DNA of 64,000 bases, taken from NCBI RefSeq assembly GCF_002086155.1, contig NZ_MVHE01000009.1, positions 1 through 64,000 of the forward strand, in the 5' to 3' direction. Positions 1 through 9,062 of this stretch are shown piece after piece. A program made the position numbers and the translations under genes. The notes under the pieces were generated by a model. The model did no database searches. It was not told the origin of the DNA and saw only the letters and a program-made list of their open reading frames with translations. Source of the DNA: Mycobacterium angelicum (GTDB taxonomy: Bacteria > Actinomycetota > Actinomycetes > Mycobacteriales > Mycobacteriaceae). Each line of letters begins with the position of its first letter. Position 1 is the stretch's first letter.

Positions 1-669
1 AGCAAGTATCAGAGCAGAGTTGACCTCCGGCGGCAACACTGAAAAGTTCATCGCTACAACCTCTCTCAGGCGGCATCAAGCCAGAATCAGAACTCACGAC
101 AACCGGCCACTGGCCCCGACCCGGAATTGGTTGTCTTCTTTGAAGTCGTAGCGGACAAGCTACGTCCAGACCCGAAGCCAATCACGCCAATTATCGCGGA
201 AAGGCCAAACCGTTATCTAACTGTAATAATTTTCAAAGACGATTGCTAATTCTCTTTACACGCGCCAAGTGGAGTCTCCGCTCCGCGCACAATGTCAAGA
301 TCAGTCTCACCGTGATCGGATCGAAGTTCGCTCCTGCCAACGGGTTTGGCGGGACTGCCGTACCGGCAGTTACTGTCTCTGCTAAATGAACATTGCGAGT
401 AAATAATGCTTTTCGCACAAGCGTCGGCCGGGTCAAGAAAATTGACATGACACTGAGTAATTGACAAGTAAATCGACAAATGACAGTAAGCCCGGAGCGG
501 CAGAACGGCGGCGGCATCACCGCAACCCCGAAATGAGGTGAGCGAAAACTCGATCTCGGCCCCGGCCGATGTGAACCCGGCCAACCCGTTTTCACATCCG
601 AAAAAGGGGTATGAGAACCGGTACCTGAGACAACAGTGGCTCGAGATAATGATGGAGAGTGGGGACTCG
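1..669. other. Leader region without a recognised gene
   Basis: No frame here gives a convincing protein. The stretch is less GC-rich than the rest, especially about 200-250 and 360-490. One forward frame stays open from base 2 to about 150 without a start and could be the end of a gene cut by the window edge, but I do not recognise it. The part after about 360 probably contains the promoter of the glycine-rich lipoprotein gene that follows. Confidence 0.5.
441..489 (+). promoter_or_regulatory. Cluster of TTGACA-like boxes, putative promoter
   Basis: ATTGACA occurs at 441-447 and again at 460-466. It is followed by the related ATCGACA at 472-478 and by TGACAG at 481-486. TTGACA is the classical -35 hexamer, so one copy may serve as the -35 box for the lipoprotein at 670. 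The 19- and 12-base spacing of the repeats could also reflect a regulator site. No -10 hexamer stands out clearly. Confidence 0.3.
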
Positions 670-1077
670 ATGAGATCTGAAGCCAGGACAGCGTTCGCGG
701 TTTTCGGCGGCGGCGCCATGCTTGTCATGGCAGTCGCCTGCGGCGGCGGCGGTAACAAGGCGCCCAGCAGCACCACCTCCCCGACAACCACCACGCCGAC
801 GACGACAAGTGCGCCGTCCGGGTCACCGGGCCCGTCGGAAACCGCACCTGGAGGTCCCTCCGGTACTGGCGGTCCTGGCGGTGGCGGCGGCACCGTTCCG
901 GGTGGTCCCAGCGGTGGCGGCGGTCCCAACGGCGGGGGCGGCAGCGTGCCGGGTGGTCCCACGGGTGGTGGCGGACCCGGCGGTGGCGGCGGCACGATCC
1001 CCGGAGTCGGTGGCGGTGGCGGCGGACCGGGCGGTGGCGGCGGGTGCGTCGGCAACGTCTGCGGCGGCTACCCGTGA
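670..1077 (+). CDS. Glycine/proline-rich putative lipoprotein
   Basis: A 135-residue exported protein of unknown function. The ATG at 670 is chosen because a GGAG sits a few bases upstream and the protein then begins directly with a short basic N-terminus, a hydrophobic segment (residues about 8-25) and a cysteine in AVAC, a slightly atypical lipobox. A Thr/Ser/Pro linker follows. The rest is a low-complexity tail of three to four repeats of about 16 residues (GG-S/T-V/I-PGGP-S/T-GGGGP). The extreme C-terminus is CVGNVCGGYP, whose two cysteines could form a small disulphide loop. The frame stays open upstream to 538, but that extension would bury the signal peptide. A strong terminator follows, so the gene is probably monocistronic. 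It is not PE_PGRS, as there is no PE domain. Confidence 0.7.
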   Translation: MRSEARTAFAVFGGGAMLVMAVACGGGGNKAPSSTTSPTTTTPTTTSAPSGSPGPSETAPGGPSGTGGPGGGGGTVPGGPSGGGGPNGGGGSVPGGPTGGGGPGGGGGTIPGVGGGGGGPGGGGGCVGNVCGGYP

Positions 1078-1101
1078 TCGAGCATCGTTTCTGAGCAATT
1101 C

Positions 1102-1137
1102 AGCCGATGGGGCCACCTGCTGGCCCCATCGGCTTTT
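1102..1137 (+). terminator. Intrinsic terminator after the Gly-rich lipoprotein
   Basis: A perfect 14-bp stem (1102-1115 with 1121-1134) encloses a 5-base loop CCTGC and runs straight into four T residues (1134-1137). It lies 24 bases after the stop codon, as expected for a Rho-independent terminator. Confidence 0.85.
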
Positions 1138-1187
1138 GGTCTCCCGCGGGCTAAGGTTCGGTCAAGCCGATCGCAAGGGAGCCCCCA

Positions 1188-2351
1188 ATGGCCAAGCTCA
1201 GATTCGGATATTTCATCGCCCCATTCCATCGCGCCGGCACCAATCCCACCCTGGCCCTGCAGCGCGACCTGGAGTTCGTCGAACATCTCGACGCCCTCGG
1301 CTTCGATGAGGTGTGGCTAGGCGAACACCACTCAGCGGGCAGCGAGATCATCAGCTCGCCAGAGGTTTTCATCGCAGCAGCCGCCGAGCGGGCCAAGCGG
1401 ATCCGGTTCGGCACCGGAGTCATCTCACTCTCGTACCACAACCCGCTGTGGGTCGCCGACCGCTTGATGTTGCTCGATCACCTCACCCATGGCCGCATCA
1501 TCGGGGGAGTGGGGCCGGGATCACTGCCCACCGATTCGGCGATGATCGGGCTCAACCCCACCGACACTCGCGAACTGCTGGAGACCAATCTGGATATTCT
1601 CGCGCGCCTGCTGGCCGGCGAGACCGTGACCGCCAAGACCGCCACGCACCAGCTCGTCGACGCCCAGCTGCAGTTGGCACCGTACTCCGACGGCGGAATC
1701 CCACTGGCGGTAGCCGCGGTCGCGTCGCCGACCGGGGCGCGGCTGGCCGGCCGGCACGGTATCGGCCTGTTGTCCATCGGGGCGACCCTGACCGTCGAAG
1801 GCTTCAACGCGCTTGCCTACCACTGGGGCATCGTCGAAGAGCGCGCAGCGGCCTTCGGCACCCGGGTCGACCGCAAGAACTGGAGCCTGGTGGGGCCGTT
1901 CCATATCGCCGAAACCGACGAGCAGGCGCGCGAAGACGTCAAATTCGGCATCGAACCCTGGTTCCGCTACTTCCAGAAGGTGGCAGCTTTTCCCCAGATG
2001 ACCATGCCCGGAGAGCAGCTCGACGAGATGATCGACATCATCAACGCGAACGGCGCCGGAGTCATCGGGTCCCCGGAGCGGGCGCGAGCCCAGGTGCAGC
2101 GGCTCTGGGATCAGTCGGGCGGATTCGGCTGCATGCTGCAGATGGGACACGAGTGGGCCAATCCGGCGGCTACCAGGCGATCGGCCGAGTTGTTCGCCGC
2201 GGAGGTGATCCCGCATTTTCAGGGTCAGGCTCAACCGACGCTCGATGCCGCAGCGCGGGCCAGCGCAGCGCGCGACGACCTGGCACAGACTCATCTGCAG
2301 GCCATCGAGCACATGACCAAGAAGTATCAGGACGAGGTCGGCTCGAATTAG
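1188..2351 (+). CDS. LLM-class (luciferase-like) flavin-dependent oxidoreductase
   Basis: 387 residues, the usual length for a full luciferase-like monooxygenase of the limonene-monooxygenase type. The N-terminal strand FGYFIAPFH and the segment VWLGEHHS (residues about 42-49) match the FMN/F420-binding barrel start of this superfamily. The following block FGTGVISLSYHNPLWVADRLMLLDHLTHGR is also characteristic. It should oxidise a small organic substrate with reduced flavin or F420; the substrate cannot be read from sequence. ATG 1188 is preceded by AAGGGAG at a good distance. It stands alone between a terminator and a convergent gene. Confidence 0.88.
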   Translation: MAKLRFGYFIAPFHRAGTNPTLALQRDLEFVEHLDALGFDEVWLGEHHSAGSEIISSPEVFIAAAAERAKRIRFGTGVISLSYHNPLWVADRLMLLDHLTHGRIIGGVGPGSLPTDSAMIGLNPTDTRELLETNLDILARLLAGETVTAKTATHQLVDAQLQLAPYSDGGIPLAVAAVASPTGARLAGRHGIGLLSIGATLTVEGFNALAYHWGIVEERAAAFGTRVDRKNWSLVGPFHIAETDEQAREDVKFGIEPWFRYFQKVAAFPQMTMPGEQLDEMIDIINANGAGVIGSPERARAQVQRLWDQSGGFGCMLQMGHEWANPAATRRSAELFAAEVIPHFQGQAQPTLDAAARASAARDDLAQTHLQAIEHMTKKYQDEVGSN

Positions 2352-2363
2352 CTCGAACGGACG

Positions 2364-2831
2364 CTAGCGCGCGGTACCGGCTTCACGCTCGGCCGCCTTC
2401 ACCAGGCGCCCGGCGAACAGCTTGACCGCACCGCCCAATGCCGCCCGCATCACCGGGCCGGTGCCGGCAACCCCTTCGATGAACGAGCCGCTCCAGCGGA
2501 TGTCGGTACCGCCGGAGGCATTTGGCGTCAGGACCACCTCGCCGGTGTAGTCCTTGGCCGGGGTCGACGGCGCGACCAGCTTGTAGACGTGACGGCGATC
2601 CTGTTCGTACTCGACGGTCTGTTCCTGAACGAACACCGGCCACATCCCGAGCTTGCGGATGGCCCCGACGCCGCCCGGTGCGGGATCGCCCTGTTGCACC
2701 CAACTCGACTGCGCGACAATCGGTTTCGCCCATTCCGACCAGCGTGCACCGTCAGTTGCGAGCCGGAACACCGTCGCGGCCGGCGCGGTGCTGGTCTTGT
2801 TGATCTCGAACGTGAACTTCCGACCTGACAT
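2364..2831 (-). CDS. SRPBCC family protein (Rv1919c-like)
   Basis: 155 residues with the START/Bet v1-like fold signature: FTFEINKTSTAPAATVFRLATD at the N-terminus, alternating strands around GMWPVFVQEQTVEYEQDRRHVYKL, and a long C-terminal helix. Such proteins bind hydrophobic ligands in a central cavity. The ATG at 2831 is chosen because translation from there opens on the first strand; the frame extends upstream to 2915 without support. Position next to the acyltransferase and the Rv1922-like lipoprotein matches Rv1919c of M. tuberculosis, which is of similar size. The ligand is unknown. Confidence 0.8.
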   Translation of the reverse strand: MSGRKFTFEINKTSTAPAATVFRLATDGARWSEWAKPIVAQSSWVQQGDPAPGGVGAIRKLGMWPVFVQEQTVEYEQDRRHVYKLVAPSTPAKDYTGEVVLTPNASGGTDIRWSGSFIEGVAGTGPVMRAALGGAVKLFAGRLVKAAEREAGTAR

Positions 2832-2950
2832 GCCTGACTCCCGGTGTGACAGCTGACCTGGCCCGCTGTGATGCCATATTGCGTTGCCGCGTACCCTACC
2901 GCGACGCAAAACCATCGCCGATCGGGCATCGTCAAGGGCATACTCACGAT

Positions 2951-3775
2951 GTGCCGAACGCCGAGACCCTCACAGTTCCTCCCGCGCCCACTCAATCCGA
3001 CGTCGCCGCGGCGCTGCGCCTGATGAAGCCGCTGCGCAGGCTGATCAAGCCCAAGGTCTACGGCATCGACAACGTGCCGACCGAACGTGCGTTGCTAGTG
3101 GGCAACCACAACACCCTCGGCCTGGTCGATGCGCCGTTGCTCGCCGCCGAGCTGTGGGAACGGGGGAGAATGGTCCGTTCCCTGGGCGACCACGCGCATT
3201 TCAAGGTGCCGGGGTGGCGAGAAGCGCTGACGCAGATGGGCGTCGTCGAGGGCACCAGGGAGATCGCCTCGGAGTTGATGCGGCGTGGCGAACTGGTCAT
3301 GGTGTTCCCCGGCGGCGGCCGGGAGGTGAACAAGCGCAAAAACGAGCAATACAAGCTGGTGTGGAAGAACCGACTTGGGTTCGCACGCTTGGCAATTCAG
3401 CACGGGTACCCGATTGTGCCGTTCGCCTCGGTGGGGGCCGAACACGGCATCGACATTCTGTTCGACAACCAGTCCCTGGTGATGGCGCCCATGCAATTTC
3501 TCACCGAGAAGCTGCTGGGCACGCCTGACGGTCCACCGCTCGTGCGCGGCGTCGGGCTGACTCCGCTGCCGCGCCCGGAACGGCAGTACTACTGGTTCGG
3601 CGAGCCGATCGACACCAGTGAGTTCCACGGGCAGGAAGCCGACGACAACGCCGCACGCAAGGTGCGCGAGCGTACTGCCGCAGCGATCGAGGAGGGCATC
3701 GCCCTGATGCTGGCCGAACGTGAGGCCGATCCGAATCGTTCGGTGGTCGGGCGGCTGCTGCGCAGCGATGCCTGA
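2951..3775 (+). CDS. LPLAT/DAGAT-like acyltransferase (Rv1920-like)
   Basis: About 274 residues from the GTG at 2951; an open frame continues upstream to 2846, so the start is uncertain and no strong ribosome-binding site is visible. The motif GNHNTLGLVDAP (residues 51-62) is the histidine/aspartate active-site block of lysophospholipid or diacylglycerol acyltransferases, with longer H-D spacing than the usual NHx4D. FPGGGREV (119-126) is the second signature block, as in the DAGAT-like branch. It should acylate a glycerolipid or lipid alcohol at the membrane. The stop overlaps the start of the next gene by 8 bases, so the two are probably co-translated. Confidence 0.8.
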   Translation: MPNAETLTVPPAPTQSDVAAALRLMKPLRRLIKPKVYGIDNVPTERALLVGNHNTLGLVDAPLLAAELWERGRMVRSLGDHAHFKVPGWREALTQMGVVEGTREIASELMRRGELVMVFPGGGREVNKRKNEQYKLVWKNRLGFARLAIQHGYPIVPFASVGAEHGIDILFDNQSLVMAPMQFLTEKLLGTPDGPPLVRGVGLTPLPRPERQYYWFGEPIDTSEFHGQEADDNAARKVRERTAAAIEEGIALMLAEREADPNRSVVGRLLRSDA

Positions 3776-4895
3776 GGTTCGAACCCAGCGGCGGCGCGTC
3801 GGCGGACCCCTTGGGCATTTCGCGGTGGCGCTGCTTGTCGCCGCGTGCGGCGGTAGCCCACACCCGACACCAGCGGCCGGATCCACCACCGCCACCACCA
3901 CGGAAACCTCTGCCTTCAAGGCCCACAGCAGTCAGGCCGTCTTGGACGATGCGGCGAAAAACGACGAACCGGGTTGCTCGGCGGCGGTGGGAATCGAGGG
4001 CAAAATCGCCTGGACCGGGACGCGTGGCATCGCCGACCTGAGAACCGGGGCCAAGATCACCACGGACACCGTGTTCGACATCGCTTCGGTGTCAAAGCAA
4101 TTCACCGCCACCGCGATCCTGCTGCTGGCCGAAGCGGGAAAGCTGACCCTCGACGATCCGCTCTCCCAATATGTGCCGGACATGCCGGCGTGGGCGACGC
4201 AAGTCAGCTTGGCGCAGTTGATGCATCACACCAGCGGCATTCCCGACTACGTCGGGCTGCTCCAGGAGCAGGGGTACAGCTACGGCGATCGCACTACCGA
4301 GGCCCAGGCTCTGCAAGCGCTGGCCGGCGCACCGGAGTTGGTGTTCAAGCCGGGCAGCCGGTACGAGTACTCCAACTCCAACTATCTGCTGCTCGGCGAG
4401 ATCGTCCACCGCGTCGCCGTGCAGCCGCTTCCGGACTACCTCAGCGCAGAGATCTTCAAGCCGCTCGGTCTGGTTATGGTGCTGGACCCGGTGACGCGAT
4501 TGCCCGGCAAGGCGTTGTCGTACACCAAGACCGACGGCGAGTACCGGTTGGCCGACTCGGCCTGGGAGCAGATCGGCGACGGCGGCATCCAGACCACGCC
4601 CAGCCAGCTGGTCCGCTGGGGCGACAACTACCGAACCGGCAAAGTGGGCGGCCCGAAACTGCTCGATGCGCAACTCGCCGGAGCGGTGGAAACCGAACCT
4701 GGCGGCGGCGACCGCTACGGCGCAGGGATCTTCGCACTGGCCAACGGCATGCTCGACCATGACGGCGCCTGGGCCGGGTTCGTCACCGCATTCCGCGTCA
4801 GCAGCGACCGGCGTACTTCGGTGGCGATCAGCTGCAACGCCGACAAACAGGATCCCGAAGCCATGGCCGAGGCGCTGGGCCGCCTCTGGATGTAA
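3768..4895 (+). CDS. Serine beta-lactamase-like lipoprotein (Rv1922-like)
   Basis: 375 residues from ATG 3768, which overlaps the stop of the acyltransferase gene. The N-terminus has a hydrophobic segment ending in LVAAC, giving a lipid-modified Cys27. The mature part is a class C beta-lactamase/penicillin-binding-like domain with the nucleophile block SVSK (Ser107, Lys110), YSN (201-203) and a C-terminal domain. Members act as D-Ala carboxypeptidases, esterases or lipases; an esterase role is as likely as a peptidoglycan role. Length and position match recalled Rv1922. In H37Rv lppF (Rv1921c) lies between this gene and the acyltransferase; here the two genes abut. Confidence 0.85.
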   Translation: MPEVRTQRRRVGGPLGHFAVALLVAACGGSPHPTPAAGSTTATTTETSAFKAHSSQAVLDDAAKNDEPGCSAAVGIEGKIAWTGTRGIADLRTGAKITTDTVFDIASVSKQFTATAILLLAEAGKLTLDDPLSQYVPDMPAWATQVSLAQLMHHTSGIPDYVGLLQEQGYSYGDRTTEAQALQALAGAPELVFKPGSRYEYSNSNYLLLGEIVHRVAVQPLPDYLSAEIFKPLGLVMVLDPVTRLPGKALSYTKTDGEYRLADSAWEQIGDGGIQTTPSQLVRWGDNYRTGKVGGPKLLDAQLAGAVETEPGGGDRYGAGIFALANGMLDHDGAWAGFVTAFRVSSDRRTSVAISCNADKQDPEAMAEALGRLWM

Positions 4896-6743
4896 CTAGC
4901 CGGGTTGGCCGTTCGCGCCCGTGCCGCCCGGGTTGCCAGACGCTCCCGGTGTCCCGTTGGTGGTCGAACCCGTGCCGAGCGCACCGCCGGAACCAAGCGC
5001 ACCGCCGGTCGCGCCAATCCCTCCTGCGCCGCCGGCGCCCGCGCTGCCGTTGGTGCCGGCCTGACCGAACAGAATTCCTCCCGGACGCCCGAGCCCGCCG
5101 GTAGTGCTGCCGCCGCCGTTGCCGCCGCTGCCCCCGGTGCCACCGTCGCCGCCGGCGCCGCCGTTGCCACCAGTGCCGCTACCACCGACCGCGGCGTTAC
5201 CTTGACCGGCGGCACCACCGTTACCAGCCGCACCGCCAATACCGCCGGCGCCGCCGGCGCCGCCGACACCGGCATTACCGCCGTTGCCTCCATTGCCGGC
5301 CAGCAACCCACTGGCGCCGGCGTCGCCGCCGGCACCGCCGTTGCCACCGGTGCCGCCGCTGCCGCCGGTGCCACCGTCGCCGCCGGCACCGCCAAAGCCG
5401 CCGGCGGCCTGTTCAGTCGTATCGTTTATGCCCTCACCACCGATGCCGCCACCGCCGCCGGTTCCGCCGACGGCGCCGGTGCCCCCAGCGCCGCCGGTTC
5501 CCCCCGCACCGCCGGCGCCACCATCGCCAATCAGCAGCCCGCCATGTCCACCAGTGCCGCCCGCACCCCCGGTGCCGCCATGACCACCAGCAGCGCCGGT
5601 GCCACCGCTTCCGCCGGCCCCACCGGGGCCCGCGGAAGCCAGCGACCCCGTATTGGTGGTGGCCCCTCCGCCAGTACCGCCGCCACCACCTGCGCCGCCG
5701 GACGCACTGCCGACATTCCCGTTGCCGCCCGCGCCTGCCATAGCGGTGCCGTTGCTGCTGCTGGCCAAACCGCCGTTCCCCCCGGCGCCGCCGTGGCCAC
5801 CGAAACCGCCGGCGCCGCCATTGCCGCCGAAGGCGTTTACTGGGGTCGGGTCCGGCGTCTGCGCGATCGCGAGTCCGCCGGGCCCGCCCGTTCCGCCGGT
5901 GGCACCAAGCCCACCATCGGCGCCATCACCGCCATTAGTGCCGGTGGCATTGGATCCGCTGGTTACATCGAGGACGCCGTTGGAGCCGGTTGCTGCGGTG
6001 CCGGTCACTGTCGCGTTCACACCGTCTGCCCCCGCCACGCCGGTACCACCCTGTCCGCCCATTCCGCCGTTGCCGAACCACATGGCGTTGCCGCCGTTGC
6101 CGCCACGTCCGGCAATGCCGCCGTTGATGCCGGCCAAACCGGCACCACCCGGCCCCCCGGCGCCACCGTTTCCGCTCAGCCACCCTCCCGAGCCGCCATT
6201 GCCGCCGGCCGCACCGGCGCCACCGGCGCCACCCATCCCGCCGCTGCCCAGCAGTCCCGCACTGCCGCCGTTACCACCGACCTGGCCGGGCCCGCCGTTG
6301 CCGCCGTTGCCACCGTTGCCGTAGAGCAATCCGCCGGCGCCGCCATCCTGTCCGGGCCCACCGTTGGCGCCGTTTCCGATCAATGGGCGTCCCAACAGCG
6401 CCTGAGCGGGTGCGTTGATGAGGGTCAACGCCTCTTGCTGCACACTTTGCGCGATCGCCACGTTGGCCGACTCCGCGACGGCGTACGAGCCCGCTGCGCC
6501 GCCCAGTGCCCTGACGAATTGCTCGTGAAACGCAATCACCTGCGCACTCAGCGCCTGATAGCTCAGGGCGTGCCCACCGAACACGGCCGCTATGGCCGCC
6601 GACACCTCGTCGGCAGCCGCCGCTGCCAGGTTTGCGGTCGGGGTCGCGGCGGCACTGCTTGCCAAACCGATCGTCGTCCCGACTCCGGCCAAATCCCTTG
6701 CGGTAACGACCATTAACTCGGGCACCACATCGACAAACGACAT
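4896..6743 (-). CDS. PE_PGRS family protein
   Basis: 615 residues. The PE domain (about 1-95) starts [11 protein letters not shown], contains [19 protein letters not shown], and ends with SYAVAES, which carries the YxxxE type VII secretion signal. [11 protein letters not shown] (about 118-128) marks the junction to the PGRS part, a long run of GGxGG repeats broken by LLYGNG, LLGSGG and similar modules. Start at 6743 is supported by GAAGGGA upstream; the frame stays open to 6908 without merit. Such proteins are exported, usually by ESX-5, to the cell surface. It lies tail to tail with the Rv1922-like gene (stop codons adjacent) and head to head with lipD. I do not recall a PE_PGRS gene at this place in H37Rv, so it may be a lineage-specific insertion. 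Confidence 0.93.
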   Translation of the reverse strand: MSFVDVVPELMVVTARDLAGVGTTIGLASSAAATPTANLAAAAADEVSAAIAAVFGGHALSYQALSAQVIAFHEQFVRALGGAAGSYAVAESANVAIAQSVQQEALTLINAPAQALLGRPLIGNGANGGPGQDGGAGGLLYGNGGNGGNGGPGQVGGNGGSAGLLGSGGMGGAGGAGAAGGNGGSGGWLSGNGGAGGPGGAGLAGINGGIAGRGGNGGNAMWFGNGGMGGQGGTGVAGADGVNATVTGTAATGSNGVLDVTSGSNATGTNGGDGADGGLGATGGTGGPGGLAIAQTPDPTPVNAFGGNGGAGGFGGHGGAGGNGGLASSSNGTAMAGAGGNGNVGSASGGAGGGGGTGGGATTNTGSLASAGPGGAGGSGGTGAAGGHGGTGGAGGTGGHGGLLIGDGGAGGAGGTGGAGGTGAVGGTGGGGGIGGEGINDTTEQAAGGFGGAGGDGGTGGSGGTGGNGGAGGDAGASGLLAGNGGNGGNAGVGGAGGAGGIGGAAGNGGAAGQGNAAVGGSGTGGNGGAGGDGGTGGSGGNGGGSTTGGLGRPGGILFGQAGTNGSAGAGGAGGIGATGGALGSGGALGTGSTTNGTPGASGNPGGTGANGQPG

Positions 6744-6902
6744 CAGCTGTCCCTTCGCCTGGAGCGGACCGGCTCTCGCGGTGTTCGTCGCTGAGGAATC
6801 GTATCGCTGACGCGACGACAGCCGGCCAATTCCCGCCGAACCGTGAATTGGATCGTGGGAAACCGGGATTCCCATGCGCGGGTCGTCGACGGTGCTGCAA
6901 TC

Positions 6903-8192
6903 ATGCACGGTATGGCTGAACCGTCTCTCCTCACCGCCGACAATGGCCTGCCCTCCGGAGTCCAGGGTGCCTGCGATTCACGCTTCCTCAATGTCATTCG
7001 CGCGTTCGCCGGGTTGTACCCGGGCCGCAAGTTCGGCGGCGGCGCGCTCTCGGTCTACTTCGAGGGCCGGCCGGTCGTCGACGTGTGGACCGGCTGGTCG
7101 GATCGCAAGGGCGAGGTGGCATGGACCGCCGACACCGGCGCGATGGTGTTCTCGGCGACCAAAGGGCTGGCGGCCACCATCATTCATCTGCTGGTCGACC
7201 GGGGATTGCTGGCCTACGACGCGCCCGTCGCCGAATACTGGCCGAAGTTCGCGGCCAACGGCAAGTCCGAGATCACCGTCAGCGATGTGTTGCGGCATCG
7301 GGCCGGGCTGTCACACCTCAAGGGCGTCGGCAAGGACGAGGTCATGGACCACCTCCTGATGGAGGAGCGGCTTGCCGCTGCGCCGCTGGACCGCACGCAC
7401 GGAAAAATGGCCTATCACGCCATTACCTACGGATGGCTGCTCTCAGGTCTGGCCCGTGCGGTGACCGGTAAGGGGATGCGCGAATTGTTCCGCGAAGAGC
7501 TGGCCCGCCCGCTCAATACCGACGGTCTGCATCTGGGCCGGCCACCGGCGCACTCACCGACCGTAGCGGCGCAGACGCTGGTTCCCCAAGCCAAGATTCC
7601 GACTCCGCTGCTCGATTTCATCGCGCCGAAAGTCGCGGGCCTGTCGTTCTCCGGGCTGCTGGGCTCGATTTACTTCCCGGGCATGATGTCGATGTTGCAG
7701 GGCGACATGCCTTTCCTGGACGGTGAGCTGCCGGCGGTCAACGGCGTGGTGACCGCGCGTGCGCTCGCCAAGACGTATGCGGTGCTGGCCAATGACGGCA
7801 TGATCGACGGAACCCGGCTGCTCTCGTCTGAGGCGGTGGCCGGCATGAAGGGCAAGGCCGAGCTGTGGCCGGATCTAAATCTCGGTCTTCCGTTCACCTA
7901 CCACCAGGGCTACCAATCATCCCCGGTGCCAGGGTTTTTGGAGGGATACGGCCACATCGGCTTGGGTGGAACGGTCGGATGGGCAGATCCGGAGTCCGGC
8001 GCCTCGTTCGGCTACGTGCACAACCGGCTGTTGACGCTGCTGTTGTTCGACGTTGGTTCGTTTGCGGGCTTGGCTCCGTTGCTCAGCGGCGCCGTATCGG
8101 CCATACGCGATGACGAGCCGCTAGAAGTTCCGGACTTCGGTGCTCCGTTCTTCGAACCCGACGAACCCGATGAGCAGGAGCCCGCGTCCTAG
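6903..8192 (+). CDS. lipD: LipD-like serine hydrolase (beta-lactamase fold esterase)
   Basis: About 429 residues from ATG 6903; ATG 6912 is an equally plausible start. The block [17 protein letters not shown] (about 81-97) gives the SxxK nucleophile (Ser84, Lys87), and AYHAITYGW carries the expected tyrosine. The [25 protein letters not shown] segment near the C-terminus is typical of the mycobacterial LipD/LipL/LipE family. These are esterases with a class C beta-lactamase fold acting on short or medium acyl esters. The symbol rests on family resemblance plus position between the Rv1922-like and Rv1924c-like genes; LipL is a close paralogue with the same motifs. No signal peptide is seen. 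Confidence 0.8.
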   Translation: MHGMAEPSLLTADNGLPSGVQGACDSRFLNVIRAFAGLYPGRKFGGGALSVYFEGRPVVDVWTGWSDRKGEVAWTADTGAMVFSATKGLAATIIHLLVDRGLLAYDAPVAEYWPKFAANGKSEITVSDVLRHRAGLSHLKGVGKDEVMDHLLMEERLAAAPLDRTHGKMAYHAITYGWLLSGLARAVTGKGMRELFREELARPLNTDGLHLGRPPAHSPTVAAQTLVPQAKIPTPLLDFIAPKVAGLSFSGLLGSIYFPGMMSMLQGDMPFLDGELPAVNGVVTARALAKTYAVLANDGMIDGTRLLSSEAVAGMKGKAELWPDLNLGLPFTYHQGYQSSPVPGFLEGYGHIGLGGTVGWADPESGASFGYVHNRLLTLLLFDVGSFAGLAPLLSGAVSAIRDDEPLEVPDFGAPFFEPDEPDEQEPAS

Positions 8193-8195
8193 GCT

Positions 8196-8918
8196 TCAAA
8201 ACGTTGCTCGCGCCAGAAACCTTTTGAGCGCAGCCGCATCGCCGTCGACGTTCACTAAATCGATGCTGCGACGGCCCCACAGCAGCAGCAGCAGGTCGGA
8301 TGCGGTCGCGCTCACGCGGACGTCGGCGCTGGTGCCCGCCGACGCGGACTCGCACGCTCCGCCTCCGGCGCGAACTGTCCAGCCCGCGTCGATGTCGTTG
8401 GCGCGCAACGAAATTGTCTGCACGGGGCCGTCCAGATCGTTGGACATACCCGGCAGCACATCGTCGAGGAACTCCGCGACGCCGTCTGCGGCCAAGGTCT
8501 TCTCGACGGGCACGTCGGCCCCACCCGCCGTCTCGGCATCCCAACGGTGCACCGCGGTCTCATGGGCAACGCGGCGCAGGATGAAGCCGACGTCCTTGCG
8601 GCGTCCCCAGGTCCACGCGGGCGTGCCGGGGTCCATCCGGCCCAGGGTGTCCAGAGTGTCCTGCAAGCCGTCACGAAACCACTGCACAACGTCCTCGTCG
8701 GCGGGCCGAGTGGGCTCTTGATACGTATCGGGTCCGGCGACGGCTCCGGCGGCAGCCTGCCTCCAGAAGGTGTGCGCATTGCCCACATGCCACACCAGAT
8801 CGGCGACATTCCACCCGGGACAGCTGGGAACCGCTCGGGCCAGCCCGGCTAGTTGAGCCACAGCAGCGATCCGATTGCCCTCGCGTTGTAGCGCAGCGAT
8901 GTAGTCGGCCGATTTCAT
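8196..8918 (-). CDS. Maleylpyruvate isomerase-family, mycothiol-dependent enzyme (Rv1924c-like)
   Basis: 240 residues. The N-terminus (YIAALQREGNRIAAVAQLAGLARAVPSCPGWNVADLVWHVGNAHTFWRQ) is the DinB/MDMPI four-helix domain with its Trp and the metal-type histidine in WHVG. Later VAHETAVHRWDAE supplies the other histidines. A smaller C-terminal domain follows. Relatives use mycothiol as a cofactor in isomerisation or thiol transfer; the actual substrate is unknown. ATG 8918 is preferred over the upstream frame to 9011. It converges with lipD with 3 bases between stops. Confidence 0.82.
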   Translation of the reverse strand: MKSADYIAALQREGNRIAAVAQLAGLARAVPSCPGWNVADLVWHVGNAHTFWRQAAAGAVAGPDTYQEPTRPADEDVVQWFRDGLQDTLDTLGRMDPGTPAWTWGRRKDVGFILRRVAHETAVHRWDAETAGGADVPVEKTLAADGVAEFLDDVLPGMSNDLDGPVQTISLRANDIDAGWTVRAGGGACESASAGTSADVRVSATASDLLLLLWGRRSIDLVNVDGDAAALKRFLARATF

Positions 8919-9062
8919 CGCGAGTGATCGTACTGCTGACGGGATCGCCGATGGCGCCGAGCGTGCACTGGGCGCGAAGAACCGGCGGCGGATTTCGCAG
9001 GGAGTGCACATTCGGCGAGCACGAACCCGTTCCCGACGAGAGCGCTTGAATACACTGCGCGT

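Noticed and set aside
233..595. A 120-residue minus-strand frame in the leader
   Set aside because: No start signal, odd composition and no protein family features; the region looks like promoter DNA.
246..1055. A 269-residue proline-rich open frame on the minus strand
   Set aside because: It is the antisense shadow of the glycine-rich lipoprotein: GGT/GGC repeats read backwards give proline runs. It has no ribosome-binding site or family motif.
4896..6390. Short-period repeats that could suggest a CRISPR array
   Set aside because: The repeats are 9-base GGxGG codon repeats of a PGRS domain, imperfect and in frame, with no unique spacers and no cas genes nearby.
4905..6716. A 603-residue open frame antisense to the first PE_PGRS gene
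   Set aside because: GC-rich PGRS repeats leave all frames open. The residues are Ala/Thr/Gly noise without domains, while the opposite strand has a perfect PE domain.
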